DNA from: an uncultured Bacteroides sp.
GTDB lineage: Bacteria; Bacteroidota; Bacteroidia; Bacteroidales; Bacteroidaceae
Assembly: GCA_947074295.1 (NCBI GenBank)
Contig: CAMTPC010000025.1
Coordinates: 1-33,835 of the forward strand
Direction: 5' to 3'
Length of the DNA: 33,835 bases
In this document: positions 17,653 through 25,854 of the stretch, piece by piece
How the letters are laid out: each line of letters starts with the position of its first letter
How positions within the stretch are numbered: the first letter of the stretch is position 1
The notes under the pieces: generated by a model
The model's database searches: none
What the model was told of the DNA's origin: nothing
Seen by the model: the letters and a program-made list of their open reading frames with translations, nothing else
Translations under genes and position numbers: made by a program

Positions 17653-18819
17653 TTAATCACCATGTTTAGTGTGAATAAATTTTTTGCTCGCTCCCTTTAA
17701 ACGAAACATATTCTTTATTGTGATTAATATAAGATATGGGAGTTTTAATAAGATAGCTTTTAATAATGTAATATTATAATAGCTTGAAGGCAGAGCTATT
17801 AAGAAAGCACTCACTTGTACAGTACACAATATTGTCCAACGTATTCCAGTCGGAATGGGATCTAGTAATAGGGCTAATATTGTGCATAGACCTATGGCCG
17901 CTATTTGTATTAAGCGCGGTGGAAGCATCCATTGAATGATCTTATCACAATAATCAAAGTTGCCTTGAAAAAGTGCTTTTGGAAAATCCTTATATACTCT
18001 AGCAAGGGTAGCATATTGGACTGCGATCCATCTTTTTCTTTGGTTGCCTATATCCTCCGATTTTGCAATCTTCTCATCAAAAACAGGAAGATTCTTTAGG
18101 TAGGATACATGTATTCTGTTTTTTAATAATAAGACCTCTAATTCTTTGTCTTCTCCAGCTGTTTGTAGGTTTCTGACATTTTCAGAAAACCAATTAAAGT
18201 CGAAAGCCATTCCTGATCCAGACAATGCTGAAGATAGTCCAACTGCGTTATGTCCCGAACGAAAGAAGGAATTGTTTATCTCTTCGCTCGTAGAATCCAA
18301 CTGAGCAACTTCTGTGTTGCAGTGCTCTCCAGTTCTTCTAGCTTGCATAGCTTTAACACCACAATTAAAAGCCTTATTTATTTCTTTTAAGAAAAAGGGA
18401 ACTGTAAGGTTATCTGCATCCATAATAACGATTGCATCATAATTCACTTTTTCTAAATACTCAGTAGCAAGAATCAACGCTTTGGCTTTAGAACTATTCT
18501 CATAGGTTGCTTCGAGTGTGATAATCGGTAGTTGTTTTAAAGAAGCGTTTGTTTCTTGTGTCATATGATCAGAAACAACTATGATGTCATATCTATCTTT
18601 GGGATAATCTTGTTCTAAAAATGTTTTTATTGATTTAAGTATCACTCTGTCTTCTTTGTAGGCAGGAAATACTATAGCAAATCTATTAAGTGTATTAGCA
18701 TTCGCATAGGGCGGTTGCCGATAAAAGTGTGATGCTATTGCATAAAAAAGCATATAGGCAACGCAGCATGACAATGGAATGAAAACAAGCCAGTCTAGAA
18801 TTGTAAAGAATATATGCAT
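17653..18819 (-). CDS. Membrane family 2 glycosyltransferase with QxxRW motif
   Basis: A 388-residue membrane glycosyltransferase. One N-terminal membrane segment (about 9-31) precedes a GT-A domain with FAIVFPAYKED (47-57), IIVVSDHMTQET (79-90), the DAD metal motif at 134-136, GSGMAFD (201-207), ED at 223-224, and QRKRW at 260-264, the Q-x-x-R-W signature of synthase-type GT2 enzymes. Two or three C-terminal membrane segments (about 283-345) complete the usual synthase topology. The family includes processive synthases, but within a Wzx/Wzy operon it may instead add single residues. It starts 2 nt after the stop of the upstream rhamnosyltransferase-like gene. Confidence 0.88.
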   Translation of the reverse strand: MHIFFTILDWLVFIPLSCCVAYMLFYAIASHFYRQPPYANANTLNRFAIVFPAYKEDRVILKSIKTFLEQDYPKDRYDIIVVSDHMTQETNASLKQLPIITLEATYENSSKAKALILATEYLEKVNYDAIVIMDADNLTVPFFLKEINKAFNCGVKAMQARRTGEHCNTEVAQLDSTSEEINNSFFRSGHNAVGLSSALSGSGMAFDFNWFSENVRNLQTAGEDKELEVLLLKNRIHVSYLKNLPVFDEKIAKSEDIGNQRKRWIAVQYATLARVYKDFPKALFQGNFDYCDKIIQWMLPPRLIQIAAIGLCTILALLLDPIPTGIRWTILCTVQVSAFLIALPSSYYNITLLKAILLKLPYLILITIKNMFRLKGASKKFIHTKHGD

Positions 18820-18821
18820 AT

Positions 18822-19727
18822 TTATGTCTTATTATTATGTACTATTAATTTGAAAAAATCACTCGTACCATTAATGGCTGCTTTTGCTGCATTTATATTG
18901 CCAGATATAAGATTACAGACAATATTTTTTCCAGTACTGATTGTGAGTTGGTATAGTATTGAAATAAAGCATGGCAGTTTCGGCAAATTCCTATATGCGT
19001 AAAGTAGGCGATTACGAGTCATGTAATAGTTCTTTAATGGACTATTTTGACCCGTGCTTTGACTTTCTTTGTGAAATACGGTAAAACAAGGTTCATACCA
19101 TAGCGAATAACCTTTTTTGATTATTTGAGTAGACCAATCAACTTCCTCGTAGTAAAGGAAATAAATATCAGGCATTTCTCCTACTTTCTCAATGATTTCG
19201 CGTTTCACTAACATAGCTGCTCCGTGGAGATATGATGTTGGTTGGGGTTGATCATAGCTTCCATCATCTTTTTTTCCGTATCCGATGCAGCAGTTTCTTA
19301 GCGTGATTCTACTTAATGGAGTAAAGCCTGCATATTGTATATTTCTTGGTTGTGCCTCAAAGCGGATTTTAGGCGATAAGGCTCCTATTTTATCATCGTC
19401 ATCTAGTCTCTCTAACAATTTTGCAAGATTATCTTCCTCTATTATTGTGTCATTATTAATGAGAAAAAGAAACTCTCCTTTAGAAGCTCTTATCCCAATA
19501 TTATTCCCACCCGAGAAGCCAAGGTTTTTTTCACTCCTGATACAAGTGATATTGGGATACTGTCTGCCAATTTCTTTAGCCTCATTGATTTTTGAGGCAT
19601 TATCAACAACAATGATTTCATATGGAACAGACTGAATGACAGTTTGAATTGATTTTATAAGTTCGATGGTGTCTTTCATCCCATTGAAGGTGATTGTGAT
19701 AAAAGATACTTTAGGGTTGATACTCAT
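18822..19727 (-). CDS. Rhamnosyltransferase-like family 2 glycosyltransferase
   Basis: A 301-residue GT-A enzyme of the WbbL/RfbF group. Motifs in order are VSFITITFNGMKDTIELI (7-24), EIIVVDNASK (37-46), EKNLGFSGGNNIGI (66-79), and NNDT (91-94), which replaces DxD as is usual in this group. SYLHGAAMLVKREIIEKVG is followed by YFLYYEEVDWSTQI, carrying the acidic catalytic pair. The ENLGFSGGNN-type loop and the absence of classical DxD favour a dTDP-rhamnose or related deoxysugar donor, but this is family-level inference. The C-terminus contains a hydrophobic stretch that may contact the membrane. Its ATG overlaps the TAA of the upstream wzy-like gene by one base (TAATG). Confidence 0.87.
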   Translation of the reverse strand: MSINPKVSFITITFNGMKDTIELIKSIQTVIQSVPYEIIVVDNASKINEAKEIGRQYPNITCIRSEKNLGFSGGNNIGIRASKGEFLFLINNDTIIEEDNLAKLLERLDDDDKIGALSPKIRFEAQPRNIQYAGFTPLSRITLRNCCIGYGKKDDGSYDQPQPTSYLHGAAMLVKREIIEKVGEMPDIYFLYYEEVDWSTQIIKKGYSLWYEPCFTVFHKESQSTGQNSPLKNYYMTRNRLLYAYRNLPKLPCFISILYQLTISTGKNIVCNLISGNINAAKAAINGTSDFFKLIVHNNKT

Positions 19728-21094
19728 TAAATCAGGGGATTATATAGTTTGTACTTTTCTTTTTTTTCTTCTTTATTATCATTTTCCACAAGTGTAGCAT
19801 TGGATATTTTATCGATATGAGGCGCTGCGAAGCAAAGCGCCAACCCAGTATAGATAGGGATAGTGTTAGGGTATTGCATGACGTCATTAGCATAAGCAGC
19901 AACAAAAAAGCCTATTGCCATACATAGCCATGCACCTATAAGACCACGTATCCTACCGTTTTGCACTTTACAGAGTAGAATCCATGAGCACCAGGCAAAG
20001 AGTAAAACATGAGCGGTAATGTAAAGGATAAGCCCTATTTGCCCTGTTTCTACCCACACACTTACTAGCCAAGAATCAGGAGGATAGGGCATTATATATT
20101 TGGGGTTGAAACGCTCACCTTTAGATAATCCTAGCCCATACCCCAACGGATGGTCTTGCATCAGGATTCTCATTCGTTTTTTATTCTCAATTCTTACAAT
20201 ATAGGATGCATCCTCTTTAGGTCGAAATGCAGAGCGCATTTTAAAGATGTATGGATTGCTGGATCCGATGTTGGTAAAGTAAAAGAAAACGAATGAGGTT
20301 CCCACGATAGCAAAACAGCATAGCATTGTTTTCCAATTCTTCGACAAGATACAAAAAACGAGGAGGCCAACCATCGGAATAGCAACAGCTACTCTCGTCC
20401 CAGAAATGCCGATACAGTATAGGGCGCAGATTGCAACAAATAGAATATATACTTTTAGCCAGAATTTTCTTATGTAGAAAGATGAAATAGCAAATGTTGT
20501 TGCCGCAATAGCAGCATGAACACCAAAGTTCGCAGCGTCAGAGAAGAAAGAAAAATAGCGTATGCCTGACCATATAATGTGAGTTTTGGCTCCTCCTAAT
20601 ACGTATAAAAAGAATTTTTCTTTCTCATTAAAACCATAGCTTTTCTGCCAATAACCTTTCAATGTAGCTATTAAAATAAAAACAGACCAAATAATTAAAA
20701 GTATCTCAATTGCCTTTTCGCTTCTGATTACAACTGGAACCACCAAAGCCATTGCAAAAGGATAAAGCCAATAATGGGCAATGGCTATATTCCAAGCCTC
20801 TTGTACATGGTTTGAATTTGAAATCTCTGCTAGATAAAAAAAGCCTAAAATTATATAGATATAAAGCATTCCATTTTTCGACCTTCTCATGTCATAGCCT
20901 AGAGAAGAACACCTTCCCAATACAATAGGTATCATGATCAGTGTTAGCAGTAAAGAAAATACCCCAACTTTGACGTTGAAGAGCATTCCCATAGCTACAA
21001 ATGAAAATTGCAAAGCAAAATACACATAGAAGCTATAATCAGAGGTTGACTCTGCTATGGTTCTCGCTTTTAGGTCTTTGTTAATCATCATCAT
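19727..21094 (-). CDS. wzy: O-antigen polymerase/ligase-type membrane protein (Wzy-like)
   Basis: A 455-residue integral membrane protein with about 10-12 hydrophobic segments, matching the Wzy/WaaL superfamily. The late motif DHPLGYGLGLSKGE (314-327) followed by PYPPDSWLVSVWVETGQIGL (335-354) is the usual G-x-G-x-G, then P-x-x-S-x-L...E-x-G-x-x-G signature of the large periplasmic loop. ISGTRVA (230-236) is the conserved arginine segment before it. It would polymerise repeat units at the periplasmic face; a ligase role cannot be excluded. Three consecutive Met codons (21094, 21091, 21088) are possible starts. All overlap the Wzz-like gene, by 14, 11 or 8 nt. Confidence 0.85.
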   Translation of the reverse strand: MMMINKDLKARTIAESTSDYSFYVYFALQFSFVAMGMLFNVKVGVFSLLLTLIMIPIVLGRCSSLGYDMRRSKNGMLYIYIILGFFYLAEISNSNHVQEAWNIAIAHYWLYPFAMALVVPVVIRSEKAIEILLIIWSVFILIATLKGYWQKSYGFNEKEKFFLYVLGGAKTHIIWSGIRYFSFFSDAANFGVHAAIAATTFAISSFYIRKFWLKVYILFVAICALYCIGISGTRVAVAIPMVGLLVFCILSKNWKTMLCCFAIVGTSFVFFYFTNIGSSNPYIFKMRSAFRPKEDASYIVRIENKKRMRILMQDHPLGYGLGLSKGERFNPKYIMPYPPDSWLVSVWVETGQIGLILYITAHVLLFAWCSWILLCKVQNGRIRGLIGAWLCMAIGFFVAAYANDVMQYPNTIPIYTGLALCFAAPHIDKISNATLVENDNKEEKKEKYKLYNPLI

Positions 21095-23321
21095 TGTCAG
21101 TTATGGTCAACTGCTTTGTCTTCTTTTTATTATTAGTCTTGAAATAATCTTTCCAGCAGCGGAAAGCCTCGCTAATAGATAATTGTGAGAATCTGTACAC
21201 AATTCTTCTAAATGGGGTATAAGGCGGAAGCATTCCCACATAATTTTCTAAGTCATATTTATAGGCATCAGTCAAACACACAAATGGTTTTTCGCCGATT
21301 TGTATCTCCATATTAGATAGCATAATACGATCATTGGATTTCCATCCGTGTTTCGACGAAAGTAGAAGAAGGTTGATTGCTGCCTCTTTTAATAGCGGTG
21401 TAGGTATGGTGCTCTCATCATATTCAGGATGTACCACGATAACAATATCACAGTGTCTATTTTTTATGTAATGTGTAATGTTGTTTGCCAATAGATATTC
21501 TGCAGATTCAGAATTGAAGTTTTTGCCATTTACGATAAGCTCAACTTTTATTCCCTTATTAACCCAATAATCTTGTAGCTGTTCTGACAAATAATCGATA
21601 TTTGCACTATTGTCAATCCGTATTAAGTTGATGATATATGGTTTATTCGCTTCAAGTTTAGATGTTAATATAGAGAGGAGTTTATTACTAATATATTTTA
21701 TGGCTTCCTCATTGTATACTTTGTTCAATAAATTTCTGCTATTCGGGTTGACTATACAGCCGATGATAGGGCTTTGAATCAATTTATAGGTTCTTATTGT
21801 ATCTTTCAATGTTCTATCTAGCATTTCTATGATGAGAACGATGATTGCGAAGAAGAGAAAAGCCGCTAAGCAAGTAATTATTAATGTTCTTTTTCGGTTG
21901 ATACTCTCTGACTTTATAGGATAAATGGGAGGGTTTAAAACCTTGAGTGCCGCTGACGTCATCTCAAGATTTTTTTTACGCATCAATGCTTCATTGTAAC
22001 TTCCTAAATTAGCCAAGTAGCTTCTTTCTGAGAAATCTATTATTCGCTCTTTTTGTTTTATCGTTGTACCTATTGGTGCAAAACGCTCATATTTTCTGTT
22101 TAATTGATTTCTACTGTTTTCGGCTATTTGAAGCTCTGCTTTAGCTTTTTCATAAATCAAAGTTTGATCTAGCCATTGTTCAATAATATTGGTTTTTGCC
22201 AGACCGTTTTTATTGTATTTATCGCCTATGTATTCCTGTGTAATTTCAGAGAGTTCTTGACGCAGAATCTCTAGATCATTTCTATAAATATTTAAAAGAT
22301 TTATATTTGCTGTATCTTCAAGGGCGATAGTTTCCATTTCAGAAATCTTGCCCGTAAGGTCCGATGCTTGTTTAAGTTTGTTTAGCATCTGTATACTTGA
22401 TAATGCTTGCCTTTCATTAACTTCCATTTGTCTTTCCAGCTCTTTCAGCATTGCCTTTGCACTGTTGTAGGCAAATTGAATGTCTTGCTCTCGGAGTTCA
22501 AATTCTTTATTAATCGCAGCAATTTCCTTCGTTTCATCCGAGTAATTTATGATTCTATTCTGCACATTATAGGCGGTCAGATTATTCTCTTCTTCTTCTA
22601 ACTGAGCGCCAATTCTATTAAGCTCTGATCTAAAATATTCAATTACTTTGTCAGTCTCACCATACCTTAAGGCACGATATTCCTCAACGAATTCTTTCAT
22701 TAGAATTTCGATTGTGTTGTATGCGATGCCAGGGTCGCTAGATGAGTATTTAACTTCTAATAGATCACTACTACCCAATCGAAAGACGTTAATTCTCTTC
22801 AAGGAGTTGATGCTATAAAATGGATGGTTATAGTAGAAAAGGCCATGAATATAGTTGTCCGGACTACTAGTTTCAAATTTCAAGAAGTTTTCTACGGTCT
22901 TTTCAATACTATTTCTGTCAATGAGTGATACTAATAGCTTGCCCTGTGGGCTGTTTTTCATATGATTATATGTATAATTATAGCTCTCTGAGGTAATAGA
23001 ATTTTGGTTTTCCGTCGGACTGCCTTTTACAAGAACCTGAGCAAAAAGATTGATAGAAACTCTTTTTAATGTACTTTCTGCCGAAATAATATTAATCAGA
23101 TTGTCGATAGCATTTTGGGCCATGGCATAGTTTACGCCTATGTTGTTGTCTTCAATACCATATCCCGATATCACACCAGTGTATAAGGTTGCTTCAACAT
23201 TGTAGTTGCCTCTTTTTTTTGACACATTAAGATAGCAGATAAAAGTGATGATAAGTGTCCCTAATAGAATCCATATTAAGTTATGGAGGAACATGCGTAG
23301 TAAATATATTAAATAGTTCAT
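21081..23321 (-). CDS. Wzz-type polysaccharide co-polymerase with degenerate BY-kinase-like domain
   Basis: A 746-residue inner-membrane protein. TM1 is at about 11-30, a periplasmic Wzz domain follows, and a long coiled-coil region runs from about 220 to 455. The Pro-rich segment NPPIYPIKSE (463-472) precedes TM2 at about 478-499, the standard PCP layout. The cytoplasmic C-terminus (about 512-725) keeps the outline of a BY-kinase/MinD-like fold (IIGCIVNPNSR, INLIRIDNSANIDYLSEQL, KVELIVNG, CDIVIVVHPEYD) but lacks every nucleotide-binding motif. There is no GxxxxGK[S/T] Walker A, no DxDxR, and no Walker B Asp. The usual Tyr cluster at the C-terminus is also missing, replaced by a KKKTKQ...DNDDD tail. 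It should set chain length, but probably not by autophosphorylation. It ends inside the wzy-like gene. Confidence 0.88.
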   Translation of the reverse strand: MNYLIYLLRMFLHNLIWILLGTLIITFICYLNVSKKRGNYNVEATLYTGVISGYGIEDNNIGVNYAMAQNAIDNLINIISAESTLKRVSINLFAQVLVKGSPTENQNSITSESYNYTYNHMKNSPQGKLLVSLIDRNSIEKTVENFLKFETSSPDNYIHGLFYYNHPFYSINSLKRINVFRLGSSDLLEVKYSSSDPGIAYNTIEILMKEFVEEYRALRYGETDKVIEYFRSELNRIGAQLEEEENNLTAYNVQNRIINYSDETKEIAAINKEFELREQDIQFAYNSAKAMLKELERQMEVNERQALSSIQMLNKLKQASDLTGKISEMETIALEDTANINLLNIYRNDLEILRQELSEITQEYIGDKYNKNGLAKTNIIEQWLDQTLIYEKAKAELQIAENSRNQLNRKYERFAPIGTTIKQKERIIDFSERSYLANLGSYNEALMRKKNLEMTSAALKVLNPPIYPIKSESINRKRTLIITCLAAFLFFAIIVLIIEMLDRTLKDTIRTYKLIQSPIIGCIVNPNSRNLLNKVYNEEAIKYISNKLLSILTSKLEANKPYIINLIRIDNSANIDYLSEQLQDYWVNKGIKVELIVNGKNFNSESAEYLLANNITHYIKNRHCDIVIVVHPEYDESTIPTPLLKEAAINLLLLSSKHGWKSNDRIMLSNMEIQIGEKPFVCLTDAYKYDLENYVGMLPPYTPFRRIVYRFSQLSISEAFRCWKDYFKTNNKKKTKQLTITDNDDD

Positions 23322-23332
23322 GCAGGACGGTT

Positions 23333-24088
23333 TTATTTACTTAAGAATGAGGTACAGGTGATTACTTCCAAAATCATAAGGCATCGTGTGATTTCATATT
23401 TGCATTTCTCAAAAGATTCTAGCGCAACAGATTGTCTTTGCTTTTCGGATGATAGACTGCTTGATGTTATATTCCCATTTATGAAATCTTTCTCAGCTAT
23501 ATTATACTGTAAGGTCGCTAACTCTAATGTTTCAGCTCTGAGTTTTAATACATTAATCTGCGACATTATAAGACTGTATAACTCAACGATCTCTTTTCTC
23601 ATTTCTATAAACTTCTCTTCTTTCTCCAACTCTGCCGCCTTATAGCTCAGCTTCTGTCGTGAGATGCGACTTTTCAGGTCGAAAAGCCCATCGAGAGGGA
23701 TATTAAGACCGGCACCGATAGTGTAGCCGTTTTGGGCATGGGTTGAGTAAGATAAATAAGGAGCTATAGTGATGTCAGTATACGTGGCCTCATTTCCAAA
23801 CATGCCATATTGATAACTTCCTCTCAGACTGAAGAAACTTAGAAATGCACGTCTTTCTTTGCCTAAAAGCTTTCGCTCTATTTGTGCTTTTACAACGCCA
23901 AGTTGATAAGTAGGCCCATTCTTAGCATTCTCAAAAAGAGAATCTAGAGGAGGTAGCCTAAGATTCGTGAAATCTTTATAGGATAACTGGGTTACATCTT
24001 CTAATGACTGTGCTGTAGTGTTTAATGGCAATAAAAAAATATATATTAAAATGACTAAACATTTTAAATGGGGGATACATCTATTCAT
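23333..24088 (-). CDS. Short TolC-like outer-membrane protein
   Basis: A 251-residue exported protein and the first gene of the polysaccharide operon. A signal peptide of about 26 residues ends LPLNTTAQ. The mature protein matches one structural repeat of TolC-type factors: an N-terminal helix (PPLDSLFENAKNGPTYQLGVVKAQIERKLLGKER), two beta strands with FSLRGSYQYGMFGN and GYTIGAGLNIPLDGLFD, then long amphipathic helices rich in Lys/Glu (residues about 140-240). Normal TolC family members have about 420-480 residues with two such repeats, so this is half length. It is not obviously truncated, since start, signal peptide and stop are intact. It is probably a periplasmic or outer-membrane partner for polysaccharide export. 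It lies 11 nt before the Wzz-like gene. The outer-membrane export role is inferred. Confidence 0.75.
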   Translation of the reverse strand: MNRCIPHLKCLVILIYIFLLPLNTTAQSLEDVTQLSYKDFTNLRLPPLDSLFENAKNGPTYQLGVVKAQIERKLLGKERRAFLSFFSLRGSYQYGMFGNEATYTDITIAPYLSYSTHAQNGYTIGAGLNIPLDGLFDLKSRISRQKLSYKAAELEKEEKFIEMRKEIVELYSLIMSQINVLKLRAETLELATLQYNIAEKDFINGNITSSSLSSEKQRQSVALESFEKCKYEITRCLMILEVITCTSFLSK

Positions 24089-24135
24089 CTCTATTGTTTT
24101 ACTTGTATTCTTTGTTACACAATGAAATTCAATAG

Positions 24136-24143
24136 CAAAAATA
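24136..24143 (-). promoter_or_regulatory. Putative -7 box for the polysaccharide operon
   Basis: On the minus strand this reads TATTTTTG, a perfect TAnnTTTG match, 47 nt before the start of the TolC-like gene. No TTTG -33 element is seen at 19-21 nt. No inverted repeats flank the site, so there is no sign of the invertible promoters found at many Bacteroides capsule loci. No upxY-type antiterminator gene precedes the operon. Confidence 0.4.
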
Positions 24144-24238
24144 GATAAAAATATTCAATCGCTTTTTATAATTGCTTCTTTTCTTATGATGTGTTATAGA
24201 ATATGTAACAAATGGCCGGAATTAATAAATTTCATTAA

Positions 24239-25489
24239 CTAAAATGCTTCCGTCATGTTGAAATAGAAAAGATTCTGCTTATTCACGGTATTGCGCCCTA
24301 TATCGAAGCGCACATTCATGCGTTTCTGTATCTCAATTCTCAGACCTGCGCCGAAGTTGGGTAAAACACCTTCTATCTTAACGGGGTTGGGACCCATGAA
24401 ACCACAACCACCCCATACTACAAAACCTAGGTGATTTACTATCTTTTTGAACCAGTTGCTTTGGTCTGTATTGAACATCTGACGATATTCAACAATTCCC
24501 AGATGAGCTGATTTATCACGATATTGTCCTGTATAATAACCGCGTAAGTCGAAGGGAGTTCCTGCTAGTGAATATTTGTTGAGCGGTACATCGCCAAAAA
24601 CGTTTTTTGTTTGCAGTGTCCATGCTATCACTTTACGATTGCCTACACTTTTGTATTGTCGGTAGTCGATGTCTAGCCTATAAAAGTTGTCATTGCTGCC
24701 CAAGAACTTTTGATAGAGCATACCTTGGAAATTCAGATATACGCCTTTATATGCGTTGGCTGGGATATCACGTGTGTCGTAAGAAAGCAAAACCCCTAAA
24801 CCCGAACTGAAGTTCTTATAACCATGTTCCGTGCCTCCAGCATGCACATAAGAGGGGAGCTCAGTCATATATTTAGCCGGTTTCATCATTTTGTCAAGGG
24901 TAATATCTATCTGGGGGCCGATGAAGAAGCCTGTCTCTTTGATGCGGAATAAAAACCAAGGATTAATCTGCATGCCACTGTACCGATAACGGCTAGTCGA
25001 ATCGCTTCGTACCCAGTCTTTATTGGTGTCAAATCCCACACCATAAAAGTTTTCTAATGAATTCTTATAGCTGAATTGACCAAAGATTCGAAACTTATCT
25101 TCTTTAAAAAATAGCTGAGGTTTAGACTGAAAACTTACACCACCATTTAGCATCACAGCAATCGAAGATGGAATAACAGATCTTAATTGCAATGAATCGC
25201 TGGGATTCATCTTAAAGGTGAGCAGAGCAGTGCCACCTATTAATACCCCAAAATCTGGTGTATAACTCGGTCCACCCAAAATATTATAATGTAAATTCCG
25301 TTTAGCGACCTCTAATTTTCGTTGTTGCTTCTTAAAAGCTTTTGAGGTACTGTCGATTGGAGTTGTCGATTGAAAAACTGTATTTGGCGAGAATTTACCG
25401 TCCTGAACGATCTGTATCCCATCTTCCTGGGCATAACCTATTGTCACTGATAGGATTATCAGGAGGGTCGAAGCAATTATTTTTTTCAT
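24239..25489 (-). CDS. Omp85/BamA-like outer-membrane barrel protein
   Basis: A 416-residue outer-membrane protein. I chose the ATG at 25489, which begins MKKIIASTLL and gives a signal peptide of about 20 residues ending VTIGYAQ; the frame is open to 25588 but the 33 extra residues look non-coding. The mature protein is rich in alternating beta strands, with LSYDTRDIPANAYKGVYLNF (235-254), LRGYYTGQYRD (315-325) where Omp85 barrels carry the V/LRGF/Y lid-loop motif, and the terminal strands NFGAGLRIEIQKRMNVRFDIG (378-398) and LFYFNMTEAF ending in Phe. There are no POTRA domains, so it is a barrel-only relative (surface antigen D15 type). It stands alone, 150 nt upstream of the polysaccharide operon. 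Function is unknown; lipid or protein insertion roles are family-level guesses. Confidence 0.82.
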   Translation of the reverse strand: MKKIIASTLLIILSVTIGYAQEDGIQIVQDGKFSPNTVFQSTTPIDSTSKAFKKQQRKLEVAKRNLHYNILGGPSYTPDFGVLIGGTALLTFKMNPSDSLQLRSVIPSSIAVMLNGGVSFQSKPQLFFKEDKFRIFGQFSYKNSLENFYGVGFDTNKDWVRSDSTSRYRYSGMQINPWFLFRIKETGFFIGPQIDITLDKMMKPAKYMTELPSYVHAGGTEHGYKNFSSGLGVLLSYDTRDIPANAYKGVYLNFQGMLYQKFLGSNDNFYRLDIDYRQYKSVGNRKVIAWTLQTKNVFGDVPLNKYSLAGTPFDLRGYYTGQYRDKSAHLGIVEYRQMFNTDQSNWFKKIVNHLGFVVWGGCGFMGPNPVKIEGVLPNFGAGLRIEIQKRMNVRFDIGRNTVNKQNLFYFNMTEAF

Positions 25490-25813
25490 ATTTTTAATTA
25501 ATATGCCTGCAAAGAAAACTGATTTATATGAAAGAGTTTTCATCTTAATTGATAATAAATCTAAAAAACAATTTATTTCTGATTGCATGCGTCCTGATTT
25601 CGCTCAATTTCAATACGTTATAAGATTGAGACTATCACAAAATGCTTTGCACCAAAAAACTGACAACTATTTAACACTCGCTCTAATAGGTTTGTTCTAG
25701 TTATTATTCTTTTGCGAACAATCATTTGATTGTCAATGTTGGGTAATTAGGAATAATGTCACTTAAACGGATTTGGTTGATTTCATATAAGAAAATCTTT
25801 TTTTATGCTATGC
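25490..25813. other. Divergent intergenic region with small inverted repeat
   Basis: This region separates the Omp85-like gene (minus) from the response-regulator gene (plus). No convincing gene was seen. A perfect inverted repeat ACAATCA-TT-TGATTGT lies at 25718-25733, about 120 nt before the response-regulator start, and could be a small operator or stem. No perfect TAnnTTTG box reads toward the Omp85-like gene. Confidence 0.45.
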
Positions 25814-25849
25814 ATTTTAGTTTCATTTTAGAATCAACCTCTATATTTG
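25814..25849 (+). promoter_or_regulatory. Promoter and candidate direct-repeat operator of the response-regulator gene
   Basis: ATTTTAGTTTCATTTTA (25814-25830) contains TTTTA at 25815-25819 and 25826-25830, exactly 11 nt apart, with TTTCA between them. Thirteen nt after TTTCATTT comes TATATTTG (25842-25849), a perfect TAnnTTTG -7 box. The same layout occurs before the PepSY-like gene at 27867-27902. The repeat overlaps the -33 region, as expected for OmpR/PhoB-type activation. The start codon at 25855 is only 5 nt after the -7 box, so the transcript would be leaderless or nearly so. Confidence 0.6.
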
Positions 25850-25854
25850 CTTTT

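Noticed and set aside
24089..24238. Invertible promoter upstream of the polysaccharide operon
   Set aside because: No pair of inverted repeats of useful length flanks the -7 box, and no recombinase gene is nearby.
25503..25700. Plus-strand frame of 65 codons upstream of the response regulator
   Set aside because: No recognisable domain, no promoter or ribosome-binding context, and it lies in A/T-rich divergent spacer. It is more likely chance.
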